Part shown: piece by piece, positions 1-9,549 of the stretch
How the letters are laid out: every line of letters begins with the position of its first letter
Numbering within the stretch: position 1 is the stretch's first letter
DNA from: JBGOTP01 sp041476545
GTDB lineage: Bacteria > Acidobacteriota > Vicinamibacteria > Vicinamibacterales > CAVVIG01
NCBI GenBank assembly: GCA_041476545.1
Contig: JBGOTP010000001.1
Location: 1 to 59,711 of the forward strand
DNA: 59,711 nucleotides
Direction: 5' to 3'
Program-made: the position numbers and the translations under genes
The notes under the pieces: generated by a model
What the model saw: the letters and a program-made list of their open reading frames with translations, nothing else
Database searches by the model: none
Told to the model about the DNA's origin: nothing

Positions 1-1022
1 CCACCCGGCATGTTCTCGGTGGCCGGCACGATGCCGACGACGCGGATTGGCGCCCCGAGCAGCCCGATTGCACGCATCGCACAGGCGACAGCGGCGCCGC
101 CCGCCATGTCGTCCTTCATTTTCTCCATGCCGTCGGCCGGCTTGATGGAGATGCCGCCGGTATCGAACGTGACCCCTTTGCCGACGAGCCCGAGTACTGG
201 ACCCACCGCGACGCCGGGCGGGTCGTGGCGAAAGACCATGAGCCGTGGAGGCTCGCTGCTGCCGCGAGCGACGCCGAGGAGCAGACCCATCCCGAGAGCC
301 TCGATCTGCTTCTCGTCCAGGATCTCGACCTTGACGCCTCCCCCGCCGGCGATATCGCCGGCCCGCCGCGCAAACTCGCGGGGCGTCAGCGTGTTTCCAG
401 GCTCGTTGGCAAGTTCGCGGGCGAGGTTACTGCACTCGCCGAGCAATTGTCCTCGGGCGACGGCTCCCTCGACGCGCACCTGGCTTTCCGGTGACGTATC
501 CGGGAGCCCCTGGAGCACGATCGTGCACGCGGCCACCGGCGGCGGAATGGGTTCTCCCGTTTGATAGCTCGCCGCATTGAATGCCGCCAGGACGAATCCT
601 TCGGCCACTGCCTGCGCAAAGCCAGCCACGTCGACGTCGCCCGAAGAGTCCGCCACACCCGGACGCAGCACGATCCCGATGCGTGTGGCCCGTCGCTGAC
701 GACTCGCCAATGCGGCCACCGTCGCCAGACGCCGGACGAGGGCGCTACTGAAGTCTCCAGCCGGCCCCGCTCCCACAAGCGCGACGCGCTTCGCTTTCCA
801 TGCACTGTCGACGATGGGCGTGACGAACAGATCGAAGGGCCGCGACGCGAACTCTTTCGACGACAGCGCGCGCGCGATTTCCCCGCCGGTGGCCTGATTC
901 AGCGGACCAAACGCGCCCAGTCCCTCGCCTTCGAACCACGGCACAACGAGGATGTCGACCTCCACGAGGGAGAGCGGAGCGGCGGTGCAGGATAGAGACG
1001 AGGAATTCACCAATGCGGACAT
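1..1022 (-). CDS. pepA: Leucyl aminopeptidase (M17 family), N-terminal part
   Basis: Cytosolic metallo-aminopeptidase that removes N-terminal residues from peptides. The reading frame starts at ATG 1022 and runs off the left edge, so only about 340 residues are present. The visible part has the family N-terminal domain, then the start of the catalytic domain with the metal-ligand region VGKGVTFDTGGISIKP and the block MKDDMAGGAAV. The frame leaves the window in VVGIVPATENMPGG. The later NTDAEGR block must lie outside. A GATAAT hexamer (1029-1034) sits 6 nt before the start with no Shine-Dalgarno sequence, so a leaderless transcript is likely. The next gene is divergent. The family call is secure; substrate range is unknown. 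Confidence 0.93.
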   Translation of the reverse strand, partial: MSALVNSSSLSCTAAPLSLVEVDILVVPWFEGEGLGAFGPLNQATGGEIARALSSKEFASRPFDLFVTPIVDSAWKAKRVALVGAGPAGDFSSALVRRLATVAALASRQRRATRIGIVLRPGVADSSGDVDVAGFAQAVAEGFVLAAFNAASYQTGEPIPPPVAACTIVLQGLPDTSPESQVRVEGAVARGQLLGECSNLARELANEPGNTLTPREFARRAGDIAGGGGVKVEILDEKQIEALGMGLLLGVARGSSEPPRLMVFRHDPPGVAVGPVLGLVGKGVTFDTGGISIKPADGMEKMKDDMAGGAAVACAMRAIGLLGAPIRVVGIVPATENMPG

Positions 1023-1028
1023 CGGACT

Positions 1029-1034
1029 ATTATC
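1029..1034 (-). promoter_or_regulatory. -10 hexamer of pepA
   Basis: GATAAT on the minus strand, ending 6 nt before the pepA ATG. Its position implies transcription starting at or next to the start codon. No clear -35 was recognised. Confidence 0.4.
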
Positions 1035-1109
1035 ACTGAGGCGGGTTGCCCGCCAACAGCGCGGCCCGTACAATGTGTGCAGACAGGCCAGATTCCGAGG
1101 AGACAAGAA

Positions 1110-1568
1110 ATGAGCCTCATGCCAACTGCCACGCGCGTCCTGGCGGCGTCTCTGGTGTTCGTCATCGCCCTGGCGACGGCGCCGGCGGGGCAGAAGAGTG
1201 ACAAGGCGAAGGCGCCGGACCCCAAGCGCCCAAAAATCAATCTCAAGGCACGCCCGGATGTCGGCATCGCGCCGGTGAAGATTGTCTTCACCGCTGAACT
1301 CTCCGGGGGCTCGGACGATTTCGAGGAGTACTACTGTCCGACAACGGTCTGGGAGTGGGGCGACGGCACGGTCTCGGAATCGAGCGTCGACTGCCCGCCG
1401 TACGAGGCCGGCAAGAGCCAGATCAAACGGCGCGATACGGCCGAGCACACCTACAAGAAGTCCGGACGCATCCGTGTGTATGTCAGCTTGAAGCACCGCG
1501 ACAAGGAAGTCGCGGCCGCCGGCGTCAACATCACCGTGCAGCCGGGCGGATTGGATAACTCAAATTAG
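1110..1568 (+). CDS. Secreted PKD-domain protein
   Basis: A small exported protein of 152 residues. The N-terminus is a signal peptide (hydrophobic stretch VLAASLVFVIALATAPA) and is followed by a lysine-rich linker. One PKD/Ig-like domain covers roughly residues 45-150, with the characteristic WEWGDGT strand and the closing HTYKKSGRIRV. PKD domains usually mediate protein or polysaccharide contacts outside the cell; the ligand here is unknown. I chose ATG 1110 because GAGGAG lies just upstream; ATG 1077 is in frame but has no ribosome site. The two cysteines bracketing the domain core (YYCP, DCPP) could form a disulphide. It stands alone and ends at a cluster of intergenic repeats. Confidence 0.8.
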   Translation: MSLMPTATRVLAASLVFVIALATAPAGQKSDKAKAPDPKRPKINLKARPDVGIAPVKIVFTAELSGGSDDFEEYYCPTTVWEWGDGTVSESSVDCPPYEAGKSQIKRRDTAEHTYKKSGRIRVYVSLKHRDKEVAAAGVNITVQPGGLDNSN

Positions 1569-1655
1569 CTTTCAGCTCTCGGCTTTCAGCGTCCTTCGTG
1601 TCTCCGTGGTTGAGTCTGTCCTTTTTACTTTTTACTTCTTACTTTTCACTTTGGA
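1567..1655. repeat. Cluster of degenerate short-unit intergenic repeats
   Basis: Three repeat types lie end to end between two convergent genes. First is a GCTTTCAGC-type pair (1567-1590). Next is a 9-nt-period unit of the CCTTCGTG/TCTCCGTGG type (1591-1614). Last is a T-rich run of TTTTTAC-like units (about 1617-1650). The first two types recur elsewhere in the window. No coding potential is seen. Confidence 0.7.
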
Positions 1656-4606
1656 GGCGCCAGTCTCTTCAACTCCTCATTGAAGTGCTGGACGACGATG
1701 ACGGTGGGCGGCGCGGCGGTCGCATCGCTGCCGGGCGCTTTGACCATCACGAAGCGCCGGCCGTCGGGCGAGACATCGTAGGTCCGGCCGCCTGTTCCGG
1801 TTCCCGCGTCGTAACGCGGCTCGAGCAGTTTTGTCACCGCGCCTGCATTCCACGTCGTCGGCGTGGCCTCGACCGGCACGCGCATCAGCGCGCCGTCCGC
1901 GCCAAAGAAGAACAGCTCTTTGCCATCGTGCGCCCAGACCGGGGTCTTGCCTCCGGCCGTGGAGATCTGCCATTGCCCGGCTGCCGTGTTCGGGAACGGC
2001 CGCACGTAGATCTCTGACCGACCCGTGTTATCGGCGCCGTACGCCAGCCACCGCCCATCGGGCGAGACGACCCCGTCGCGCTCGTCAAACTTCGTCTGCA
2101 GGAGCGGTGTGATCTTCGAAGGCTTCGAGCCGTCGAGCGTGAGCGCCATCAGGTCGCGGGCCATCGTCGGCGTCACTTCATGGAACACGACCGTTCCGTC
2201 CGGCGCGCTGCCGTTGGGGGCCTGTGTATTGGCGCCGGTCGTCAGCCGCTCGGCCATGCCGGTCCCGTCGGCCGCCTGCCACCAGAGGTTGAACGCCCCC
2301 CCGCGTTGCGACGTATACACGATGCGGCGTCCGTCCGGCGTCCAGTTGGGATACTGGTCCGACGCCGGATCGAAGGTCAGCCGCGTCAGCGTGAGCCTCC
2401 GCAGGTCCCAGACCCAGATGTCCTACTCCTGGTCCGCGATGTACAACGCGAGGCGCGTCCCGTCCGGCGAAACACGCGCCTGCTGGTAAAAACGCCGCGG
2501 CGCCGCGATGGGCTCTTCTTTCCCCGTCCGGTCGACCCACACGAGTGCGCGCTCCGTGGCAACGGCGGTGGTTCCCGGCGCGTCCACATACACGAGGGTT
2601 CCATCGGTGGCGACCGTGAAATCGCCCGCGCCAACGGCGGTCGTGACTAGCCGCGGCACAACCGGAACCGCCGGGCCGAGCACCGCGAGACGACCGGCGT
2701 CGAAGGGCACCGCCCGGAGCGTGCCCCCGGCGGTGTACACGAGATGACCTTCCCGTCCGCGATTCGGTGAGCCGCTCCCGCTCGCGACAAACTGCGCGTG
2801 GCTCCCGCCCCGCACGAGGACCGTCTGCGTATTCGTGTCGAGATTGAGAACCGCGATTGACGAGGCATCGGGGCCGCCGTTTTGCGCGGCGATCGTGAAG
2901 AGCACCGCCCGGCCCCCGGGCAGGACCTCGGGAAACACGTGATCGGCTTCGCCACGCGCGGTGTCCGGTTTCGTCACCACAGTTGGCGCACCACCGCCGG
3001 CCGGGATGCGCTGCAAGCCGGTGGTGGGACTTGACGTCGCGAAGACGATGGTGTCGTCGGCCAGCCAGGTCGCTCCCCGCGACACGCCGTCGAAAGTCGC
3101 CAGGGCGATTGCCGGGCCGCCGGAGATTGCCACCTTCTTGAGCGTCGTGGTGTCGCCGAAGCCGACCCACTGGCCGTCTGGCGAAATGAACGGGGTGTGC
3201 ACACGGGTGCCGCTGGCAATGACGGCGGGCTCGAGCGCGTCGAGCGACCGGGCGAAGAGCTGCGTGTTGTTATTGCCGACGTAGACGACGCGCGAGCCGT
3301 CGGGGGTGATCGCGAGATCGCGACTGGCGCCGCTGATCGCCAGCGCCGCCGGGCCGGATGCCGTGATCGTCGTGCGCGTGACGCGCGGCGCGATCGGGCG
3401 CGTCGCGAACCAGACGGCCGCGCCGACAATGGCGCTTGCGCCCACCGCCACGGCCGCCAGAACGGCGACGCGTCGCAATTTCGCGCCTCGGGTCGCGACT
3501 GCCGTCGGCGGAGTCTGTTGGGCCGCAGCTCCCGCGGCCGGCTCCGCGTCGAACGCGCCTTCCAGTGCAAGGCGCACGTCGCCCATGTCTCGAATACGCT
3601 GACGCGGGTCCTTCGCCAGACATCGTCGAAGCAGGCGCTGAACGCCCGGCGGCGTCGAGGAGGGAAGCGCGGCCCAGTCGGGCTCCTTCATCAGCACGGT
3701 CGCAAGGGTCATCGAGAGGTCGTTGGCCTCGTCGTTCGACGCCGCGCCCGACGACCCGGGACCGAAGGCGCGCCGGCCCGTCAGCAGCTCGAAGAGGACT
3801 GCGCCGAAGGCCCAGATGTCGGCGCGCTTGTCCACCGTCTTCCCGCGTGCCTGCTCCGGCGCCATGTAGGCGGCAGTGCCGAGGATCATCCCCATCTGCG
3901 TCATGGCGGGTGTCGTAATCGTTGGCGACATCGAGAGGCTTTCCTTACCCGCCCCACCCGGCCCACCTGCCCCTTCCATCGCCTTCGCCAACCCGAAGTC
4001 CAGCACCTTCACGGTGCCGTCGGGCCGGACTTTGATGTTGGCGGGCTTGAGATCGCGATGGACGATCCCCTGCTCGTGGGCGGCTTCAAGCGCGTCCGCG
4101 ATCTGCTTCGCGACTGGCAGCACTTCGTCCAGCGGCAGCCCGGCTTGCCCCGCTGAAGCGCCCGAGGCGCGGAGGTGGGAGCCCTTCGCCTTGCGCCCTT
4201 CGATGTGCTGTGACAGATCCTCACATTCGACAAGCTCCATCACCAGGAACGGAACACCCCGACTTTCTTCCAGTGGCGCTGGGGCCCCACCCCCAGCGCG
4301 AACTGACGCCGACACCTCGCCTCGGATCTCCCCTTCCTCGGCTCGGTGTGGCCGCAGGCGCTCCTGATGTTCCAGTCCGTAGATGGCCGCGATATTCGGA
4401 TGATTGAGCGACGCGAGGACTTCGGCTTCGCGCTGAAAGCGCGCCAGTCGATCGGGGTCCGACGCCACCGACGGCGGGAGGACCTTGATGGCGACCTGCC
4501 GTTTCAGCTTTGTGTCTGTCGCGCGATAGACCTGTCCCATGCCGCCTTCGCCGATCTGGGCGGTGACTTCGTAAACGCCGAGGCGGGTGCCGGGAGTGAG
4601 AGACAA
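1646..4606 (-). pseudogene. Ser/Thr protein kinase with PD40/TolB-like propeller, interrupted by an in-frame TAG
   Basis: A membrane-anchored eukaryotic-type kinase with an extracytoplasmic propeller, an architecture common in Acidobacteria. The kinase domain (about residues 12-350) has the glycine loop GEGGMGQV (19-26), Lys41, HRDLKPANIK, DFGLAK and APEQARG. One TM helix follows (AVLAAVAVGASAIVGAAVW), then WD40-like PD40 blades. At 2423-2425 the frame hits TAG after IADQE and continues without shift as DIWVWDLRRL. The position looks like a Gln codon (CAG) turned to TAG. Downstream, about 260 in-frame residues of propeller remain open to 1646. The kinase half is intact, so the truncated product could still phosphorylate. 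Recent nonsense mutation, a sequencing error or suppression are all possible. The start is TTG 4606, 11 nt after a TATAAT (4618-4623). Confidence 0.85.
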
Positions 4607-4617
4607 AGGTCGTCGTG

Positions 4618-4623
4618 ATTATA
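4618..4623 (-). promoter_or_regulatory. -10 hexamer of the kinase gene
   Basis: Perfect TATAAT on the minus strand, 11 nt before the TTG start. It leaves room for only about 4-5 nt of 5' UTR. Confidence 0.45.
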
Positions 4624-4690
4624 CGGGCCAGGCCGCGCGGACGCGCGGTTTCTTCGAAACCCGGGGACGACCACAGAGTCACGAAAGGGC

Positions 4691-4696
4691 TACAAT
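4691..4696 (+). promoter_or_regulatory. -10 hexamer of the antitoxin/nucleotidyltransferase pair
   Basis: TACAAT ending 6 nt before ATG 4703, which suggests leaderless initiation. Confidence 0.4.
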
Positions 4697-4702
4697 TCCC
4701 GG

Positions 4703-4912
4703 ATGCCGTCGACGCGCGATGCGTTCCGCACGACGCTCGACCTGTTCAACACGGGTTTGGACCTCATGCGCCAGAATCTGCGGCGAACGCACCCTCAGGC
4801 GAATGAGGAGGAAATCGACCGCCGACTCCAGCAGTGGCTCCGAGAGCGCCCGGGTGCGGAAGCGGGCGATTGCCCCGGCCGGCCTGTGGACTTGAGCGCC
4901 AGACTCGGGTGA
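4703..4912 (+). CDS. Small partner protein of a nucleotidyltransferase pair (Rv0078B-like antitoxin candidate)
   Basis: A 69-residue helical protein (DAFRTTLDLFNTGLDLMRQNLRR..., then a WLRERPG turn). It resembles the small proteins paired with MNT/AbiEii-type nucleotidyltransferases, such as the Rv0078B-related group. Its stop codon overlaps the GTG start of the next gene (GTGA, 4909-4912), so the two are probably translationally coupled, as expected for a toxin-antitoxin operon. Function is inferred from size, composition and pairing only. Confidence 0.6.
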   Translation: MPSTRDAFRTTLDLFNTGLDLMRQNLRRTHPQANEEEIDRRLQQWLRERPGAEAGDCPGRPVDLSARLG

Positions 4913-5499
4913 CATCGCTCGAAGGCGCACTACGCAGGATCAGCACCGAGCTCACTGGAGCTCACGTCCCGTTCGCGCTCGTTGGCGGCTTGGCCGTCTC
5001 CGTTCGAACCGAGCCCCGGTTCACACGCGATGCGGATCTGGCCGTCGCACTGGCCACCGATGCAGAGGCCGAAGCGCTCATTCACAGTCTTCGAACCCGT
5101 CACTACGGGATCGAGGCCGTCGTCGAGCAGGAAGCCGTCGGACGGCTCGCGACCGTGAGACTCACACTCTCGGGTGAGTCCGGAGCGCCAGTTGTCGATC
5201 TCTTATTCGCTTCGTCCGGAATCGAGTCGGAAGTGGTGGCCGATGCCGAACCGATCGACCTCCTGCCGCAGTTGACGATTGGCGTCGCGCGAATCGGGCA
5301 CCTGATCGCGCTGAAGATCCTTTCAAGAGACGACGTAAGGCGTCCGCAGGATCTCGTGGACCTGCGAGCGTTGCTCCGGGTCGCCTCGCCAGGCGAGCTC
5401 ACGCGGGCAAGACAGGCCCTCACCCTGATCGCAGCCCGCGGATACCATCGAGGCCGCGATCTCCCGTCGGAGATGAACAGGCTGTTCTCTCCCGGTTAA
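4909..5499 (+). CDS. Nucleotidyltransferase-fold protein (AbiEii/MNT-like), toxin candidate
   Basis: A protein of 196 residues with a minimal nucleotidyltransferase core near its N-terminus. The signature is FALVGGLAVSVRTEPRFTRDADLAV, in which GG and the DxD-type pair TRDADL would bind metal and NTP. The central part (VDLLFASSGIE) supplies the third acidic strand. The C-terminal half is helical and includes LKILSRDDVRRPQDLVDL, typical of AbiEii-like toxins. Family members add nucleotides or AMP to tRNA or partner proteins; the target here cannot be read. GTG 4909 overlaps the upstream stop, so it is preferred over the longer frame from 4834. It heads a toxin-antitoxin-rich stretch. Confidence 0.75.
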   Translation: MTSLEGALRRISTELTGAHVPFALVGGLAVSVRTEPRFTRDADLAVALATDAEAEALIHSLRTRHYGIEAVVEQEAVGRLATVRLTLSGESGAPVVDLLFASSGIESEVVADAEPIDLLPQLTIGVARIGHLIALKILSRDDVRRPQDLVDLRALLRVASPGELTRARQALTLIAARGYHRGRDLPSEMNRLFSPG

Positions 5500-5579
5500 G
5501 TGGCCTCGGGGAGCGGCCAGGACCGAGTGGACGTGAATCCCGAGACGTTCGGCGCGCACGGACGTGGCACAATCGCACC

Positions 5580-5693
5580 GTGGACTTCGCAGGCGAATTG
5601 GACGCCGCCGTGGCGTTCCTGACCCAGGGTGGGTTTCGCGTCGCCGTGATCGGCGGCGTGGCCCTTGCCGGGGCTCGAGGAGCGGTGGAATGA
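5580..5693 (+). pseudogene. Truncated nucleotidyltransferase remnant
   Basis: A 37-codon frame from GTG 5580 encodes VDFAGELDAAVAFLTQGG and then VAVIGGVALAGARG. That is the first helix and the VIGGVAL strand of the same nucleotidyltransferase fold as the gene 80 bp upstream. It stops after the glycine motif and lacks the catalytic acidic residues. It looks like a decayed second copy of this toxin class. Its stop overlaps the next start (ATGA). Confidence 0.5.
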
Positions 5694-5905
5694 ACTTACA
5701 CGGACATCCTGACACGGACGCGATCGACCTCGCGCGCGACGTGCCGACGACCGCCGAAGACGTGGCGATGCTCGGTCGATTGCGGCGTGAGACGCCGTCG
5801 TGGTTCTCACTCACGCCCGCGGAGTTCGAGGCGCTCATCCCGGAAGGCGCGCTTGATCGGTGCCCGGTGACGCGACCTGACGCTCGACCCTTCACGCTGC
5901 CCTGA
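5690..5905 (+). CDS. Small hypothetical protein
   Basis: A 71-residue acidic frame (MNLHGHPDTDAIDLARDVPTT, then LGRLRRETPSWFSLTPAEFEALI). The start overlaps the upstream remnant's stop by 4 nt and has GAGGAG nearby. I do not recognise the family. The position behind a nucleotidyltransferase remnant suggests a leftover partner of that pair. It could also be a small independent protein. Confidence 0.45.
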   Translation: MNLHGHPDTDAIDLARDVPTTAEDVAMLGRLRRETPSWFSLTPAEFEALIPEGALDRCPVTRPDARPFTLP

Positions 5906-6011
5906 CGCGTCGAGTCCGCTGCCTCCGTGCGACCACGTTGAGCCCATCAGACCGAGAGCAGGCATTTCTCAGACCACCCATGCTATTCTCTACCAGGAGG
6001 AGATAACAGGA

Positions 6012-6239
6012 ATGCCCACCAAGGTCAATGTTGTCCTGGACGACGACGTGAAGGCCGACCTTGATCGCCTCGTCGAGAGCGGGAAACGGAGCCGTGTCAT
6101 CAACGACGCCTTGCGGCGCGCAATCCACCTGATGAGCAGGCGCGCCGCCGGCGCCCGCCTCGACAAGATCCGGACGACGACGAAATCCGTGGCCACCGCC
6201 GACATTGTGAGGCTCGTTCGGCGCGACCGGGGCCGGTAA
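6012..6239 (+). CDS. Ribbon-helix-helix antitoxin (VapB-like)
   Basis: A protein of 75 residues. The N-terminal strand PTKVNVVLDDDVKADLDRLV and following helix-turn-helix (GKRSRVINDALRRAI) fit a CopG/RHH DNA-binding antitoxin, which would neutralise the PIN protein encoded next and repress the operon. A strong ribosome site (AGGAGGAG) precedes the ATG, and TATTCT upstream is a candidate -10. The stop overlaps the toxin ATG by one base (TAATG). The pairing gives confidence although RHH sequences are short. Confidence 0.8.
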   Translation: MPTKVNVVLDDDVKADLDRLVESGKRSRVINDALRRAIHLMSRRAAGARLDKIRTTTKSVATADIVRLVRRDRGR

Positions 6240-6685
6240 TGGCTCCGACCGTGCTCGTGCCCGATGCATCTGTTCTGCTGAAGTGGGTCCTGCGGTCGAA
6301 CGACGAGCCGGATCGCGACCGGGCCCTGGAGCTCAAGACGGCGTGGCTGGACGACGCCTGCGAGCTGGTCGTGCCGAGTCTGTGGGTCTTCGAGGTGGGC
6401 AACATCCTGGGTCTGAAGCATCCGGCCACGGCGGCCGCGTTACTCCAGGCGATGATCGACCTCGGCATCCGCGAAGAAGCGCCGCACGGATACATCGCGA
6501 CGATTGTCAGCCTCATGCGCGGTCACAAGGTGACGTTCTACGATGCCGCGTATCATGCGCTCGCCATCCGCCATCGTGGCACGATGCTCACGGCCGACCG
6601 CGCGTACGTCAAGAAGGCGGCGCGCGCGGGGCACATCAAGCTGCTGAACGATTGGCGCGCGCCTGCAGGGAGCGCCATCTCCTGA
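6239..6685 (+). CDS. vapC: PIN-domain toxin (VapC family)
   Basis: A predicted RNase of 148 residues. The first acidic residue is in the opening strand VLVPDASVLLKW. The second is in the helix VPSLWVFEVGNIL. The C-terminal acidic pair is in TFYDAAYHALAI and LTADRAYVKKA. PIN toxins cleave tRNA or rRNA when their antitoxin is degraded. It is translationally coupled to the RHH antitoxin upstream. Residues look intact, so activity is plausible. Confidence 0.88.
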   Translation: MAPTVLVPDASVLLKWVLRSNDEPDRDRALELKTAWLDDACELVVPSLWVFEVGNILGLKHPATAAALLQAMIDLGIREEAPHGYIATIVSLMRGHKVTFYDAAYHALAIRHRGTMLTADRAYVKKAARAGHIKLLNDWRAPAGSAIS

Positions 6686-6700
6686 GCAGCGGGACTTCCT

Positions 6701-6741
6701 CGATTCCCCGATTACTCGATTCCCCGATTACTCGATTCCCC
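6701..6741. repeat. 16-bp tandem repeat overlapping the 3' end of the JAMM gene
   Basis: CGATTCCCCGATTACT occurs twice in full (6701-6716, 6717-6732) plus a partial third copy. Read on the minus strand, the array supplies the last codons (ESSNRGIE) and the TAA stop of the JAMM gene. Confidence 0.85.
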
Positions 6742-7116
6742 GGTCACCACGAGCGTCACTTCCGTTGACACCCCATTCCCCATCCTGAACAGGCGCGCCT
6801 CAGCCGTGTGTTCGGATCCACCCTCCTCGGTGCCCGCAGCGTCGTCCGCTCGGAGGCTCACAATCAGATACACGTCGTCTGGATACGAGGCTTCGGCGAG
6901 ATCCGTCGGAGACGGTTCGGGCGACGAGTGCGGATGCGAATGATAGAACCCGACTACGCCAAGACCACGCTCACGCGCCACCCGCTGTGCGTCAATGTGG
7001 CCTTTGGGATCCAGCAGGTACCGCGTGGGCTCGTGCGCCACATTGCGGATGCGCACGGCCTCGACGATCTCGTCGTCTGTGCCGACGAGCACGCCGCAGC
7101 ACTCCGCCGGCCGCAC
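6712..7116 (-). CDS. JAMM/MPN+ metalloprotease domain protein (Prok-JAB)
   Basis: A zinc isopeptidase-like protein. The metal motif is GVVGFYHSHPHSSPEPSPTD, with both histidines and the Asp of the JAMM signature, and the partner acidic residue lies in AECCGVLVG. Such proteins release ubiquitin-like or sulphur-carrier proteins, or trim CysO-type adducts. The first standard start is GTG 7116. However, good family-like sequence (IPRPVLESIIAHARDV) continues in frame upstream to about 7160, where only CTG (7179) or ATT could start before a TGA. The true start is therefore probably non-canonical and upstream. The last eight residues come from a tandem repeat. No substrate is encoded nearby. Confidence 0.8.
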   Translation of the reverse strand: MRPAECCGVLVGTDDEIVEAVRIRNVAHEPTRYLLDPKGHIDAQRVARERGLGVVGFYHSHPHSSPEPSPTDLAEASYPDDVYLIVSLRADDAAGTEEGGSEHTAEARLFRMGNGVSTEVTLVVTGESSNRGIE

Positions 7117-7218
7117 GTCGCGCGCATGGGCGATGATCGACTCGAGGACGGGGCGGGGAATCGAGAATGCCTGATTCAGTGTTTGGAAGCGTCCGGCTCA
7201 AGTCGGACGCCCTCTTCG

Positions 7219-7260
7219 AATTCCTGATTCTGCGTGCTCTGCGTGCTCTGCGTCTCACGT
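7219..7260. repeat. 9-nt-period intergenic repeat
   Basis: Units of the form TGCTCTGCG repeat in the stretch TTCTGCG-TGCTCTGCG-TGCTCTGCG-TCTCACG, between the JAMM gene and the thiolase gene. The same unit appears at 43923-43955 and 44394-44428. Confidence 0.7.
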
Positions 7261-7273
7261 CGTGAGCAGCGCT

Positions 7274-8465
7274 CTACACCGCTTCCACCGCCATCGCGAT
7301 CCCCATCCCACCGCCGATGCAGAGCGCCGCCACGCCGCGCTTCAGCTTCCTGGCCCGCAGCGCATGCACCAGCGTGGTCAGCACGCGTGCTCCGCTCGCG
7401 CCAATCGGATGGCCAAGGGCAATCGCGCCGCCGTTGACGTTGACCTTCGCTGGATCGATCCCGAGTTCCCTCCTGACAGCCACCGACTGAGACGCAAACG
7501 CCTCGTTCAGCTCGAACAGATCGATCTGATCGATCTTCAATCCCGCGCGATCGAGCGCCTGCCGAACAGCGGACACCGGCCCCATGCCCATGACCATCGG
7601 ATCGACGCCGGTTGACGCATAGCTCAGGATGCGCGCCAGAGGCATCCTGCCTCGCTCACGGGCTTTCCCCGCGGTCGTCATCACGAGGGCGGCGGCGCCA
7701 TCGTTGATACCGGACGCATTGCCGGCCGTCACCGATCCGTCCTTCTTGAACGCCGGCTTGAGCGCCGCGAGTTGCTCCAACGTCGTCGAGGGCCGCAGGC
7801 ACTCATCGGCCTCGACTCTTACAGTCAATACAGAGACGCCCCTCCTCTGCGGAATCTCCACCGGAACAATCTCGGCCTTGAAACTTCCGTTCCCTAACGC
7901 CACGCCCGCCCGCTTCTGACTCTCAGCCGCAAAGGCATCCTGATCCGCACGAGACACGTTGTAACGCGTTGCCACTTCTTCCGCGGTCATCCCCATGTGA
8001 CAGGAATTGATCGCGCAGGTCAGCCCTTCCTGGATCATGGAGTCGATGACGTCGCTGTGACCCATCCGATAGCCCCACCGCGCGTTCGTCAGCAGATACG
8101 GTGCGTTGGACATCGATTCGGTGCCGCCCGCGACAATGGTGTCGACATAGCCGACACCGATCGCCTCCACCGCGTGAACGACGGCCTGCAGCCCCGATCC
8201 GCAAACGCGATTCACCGTTTCCCCAGGTACCTCCACCGGAAGACCTGCCTCGATCGCGGCCTGGCGCGCGACGTTCATGCCGGCACCCGCCTGCAGCACG
8301 CACCCGAGGATCACGTCGTCGACATCGCCTGGCGCCACACCGGCACGGGCGATCGCTTCTCGAACGACGATGGCGCCCAGATGGACCGCCGACAGTTCCT
8401 TGAGCGATCCGCCGAAGGCGCCAATCGGCGTCCGGCAGGCGCTCAGAATCACCGCATCCAGATCC

Positions 8466-8473
<8 letters not shown>
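7274..8473 (-). CDS. atoB: Acetyl-CoA C-acetyltransferase (thiolase)
   Basis: Condenses two acetyl-CoA to acetoacetyl-CoA, or runs the reverse thiolysis. The protein has 399 residues, normal for the family. The acyl-accepting Cys91 is in NRVCGSGLQ, the His of the C-terminal domain in GHPIGASGAR, and the second Cys in LCIGGGMG. The start is TTG 8473, overlapping the stop of the CoA-transferase B gene by 8 nt, so the two are coupled. With 3-oxoacid CoA-transferase this forms an acetoacetate/ketone-body utilisation module; thiolases of polyhydroxybutyrate synthesis are the main alternative. Confidence 0.93.
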
Positions 8474-9134
<661 letters not shown>

Positions 9135-9156
9135 ATGATTGCTCTACCACCCACGA

Positions 9157-9549
9157 CTACAACCATCCGAGGCGTTTGAACGCGCCGAACATCAAGTAGG
9201 CACCGAGAGACAAGACGAACGAACCGAAGGCCAGCCGCAGATAGGGTCCCGCGAGGCGATTGGCCGCCACCGCGCCGAAGTACGCGCCGATAGTCACCGT
9301 GCCGGCGAGCACGAAGGCCGCGTAGAAATTGACATTGCCATGGCGGTAGTACTCCAGTACCGCTCCGATGCCCACCGGTGGCAACAGGACGGCCAGGCTG
9401 GTGCCAGTAGCGACGTGTTGCCGGAATCCGACCAGGTAGATCAAGGCAGGCACCATCAGCACTCCGCCGCCAATTCCGAAGACCCCCGAGAGCATGCCTG
9501 AGCACAGGCCAATTCCGATCAGAAGCCACAGTGACGGGTTCGGCATCAT
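9157..9549 (-). CDS. TauE/SafE-family membrane protein, half-size
   Basis: A predicted anion or sulphite exporter of about 130 residues. Four hydrophobic segments are visible, the first carrying the family motif GIGGGVLMVPALIYL. Full-length TauE/SafE proteins have about 250 residues and two such repeats, so this is a single-repeat form that would need to dimerise, or a truncated copy. I chose ATG 9549 (ATG-ATG) because the longer frame's first 27 residues are basic and non-membrane. The stop lies 22 nt before the scoB start on the same strand. Confidence 0.75.
   Translation of the reverse strand: MMPNPSLWLLIGIGLCSGMLSGVFGIGGGVLMVPALIYLVGFRQHVATGTSLAVLLPPVGIGAVLEYYRHGNVNFYAAFVLAGTVTIGAYFGAVAANRLAGPYLRLAFGSFVLSLGAYLMFGAFKRLGWL

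Noticed and set aside
6701..6741. CRISPR-like array
   Set aside because: Adjacent 16-bp copies without spacers; a simple tandem repeat.
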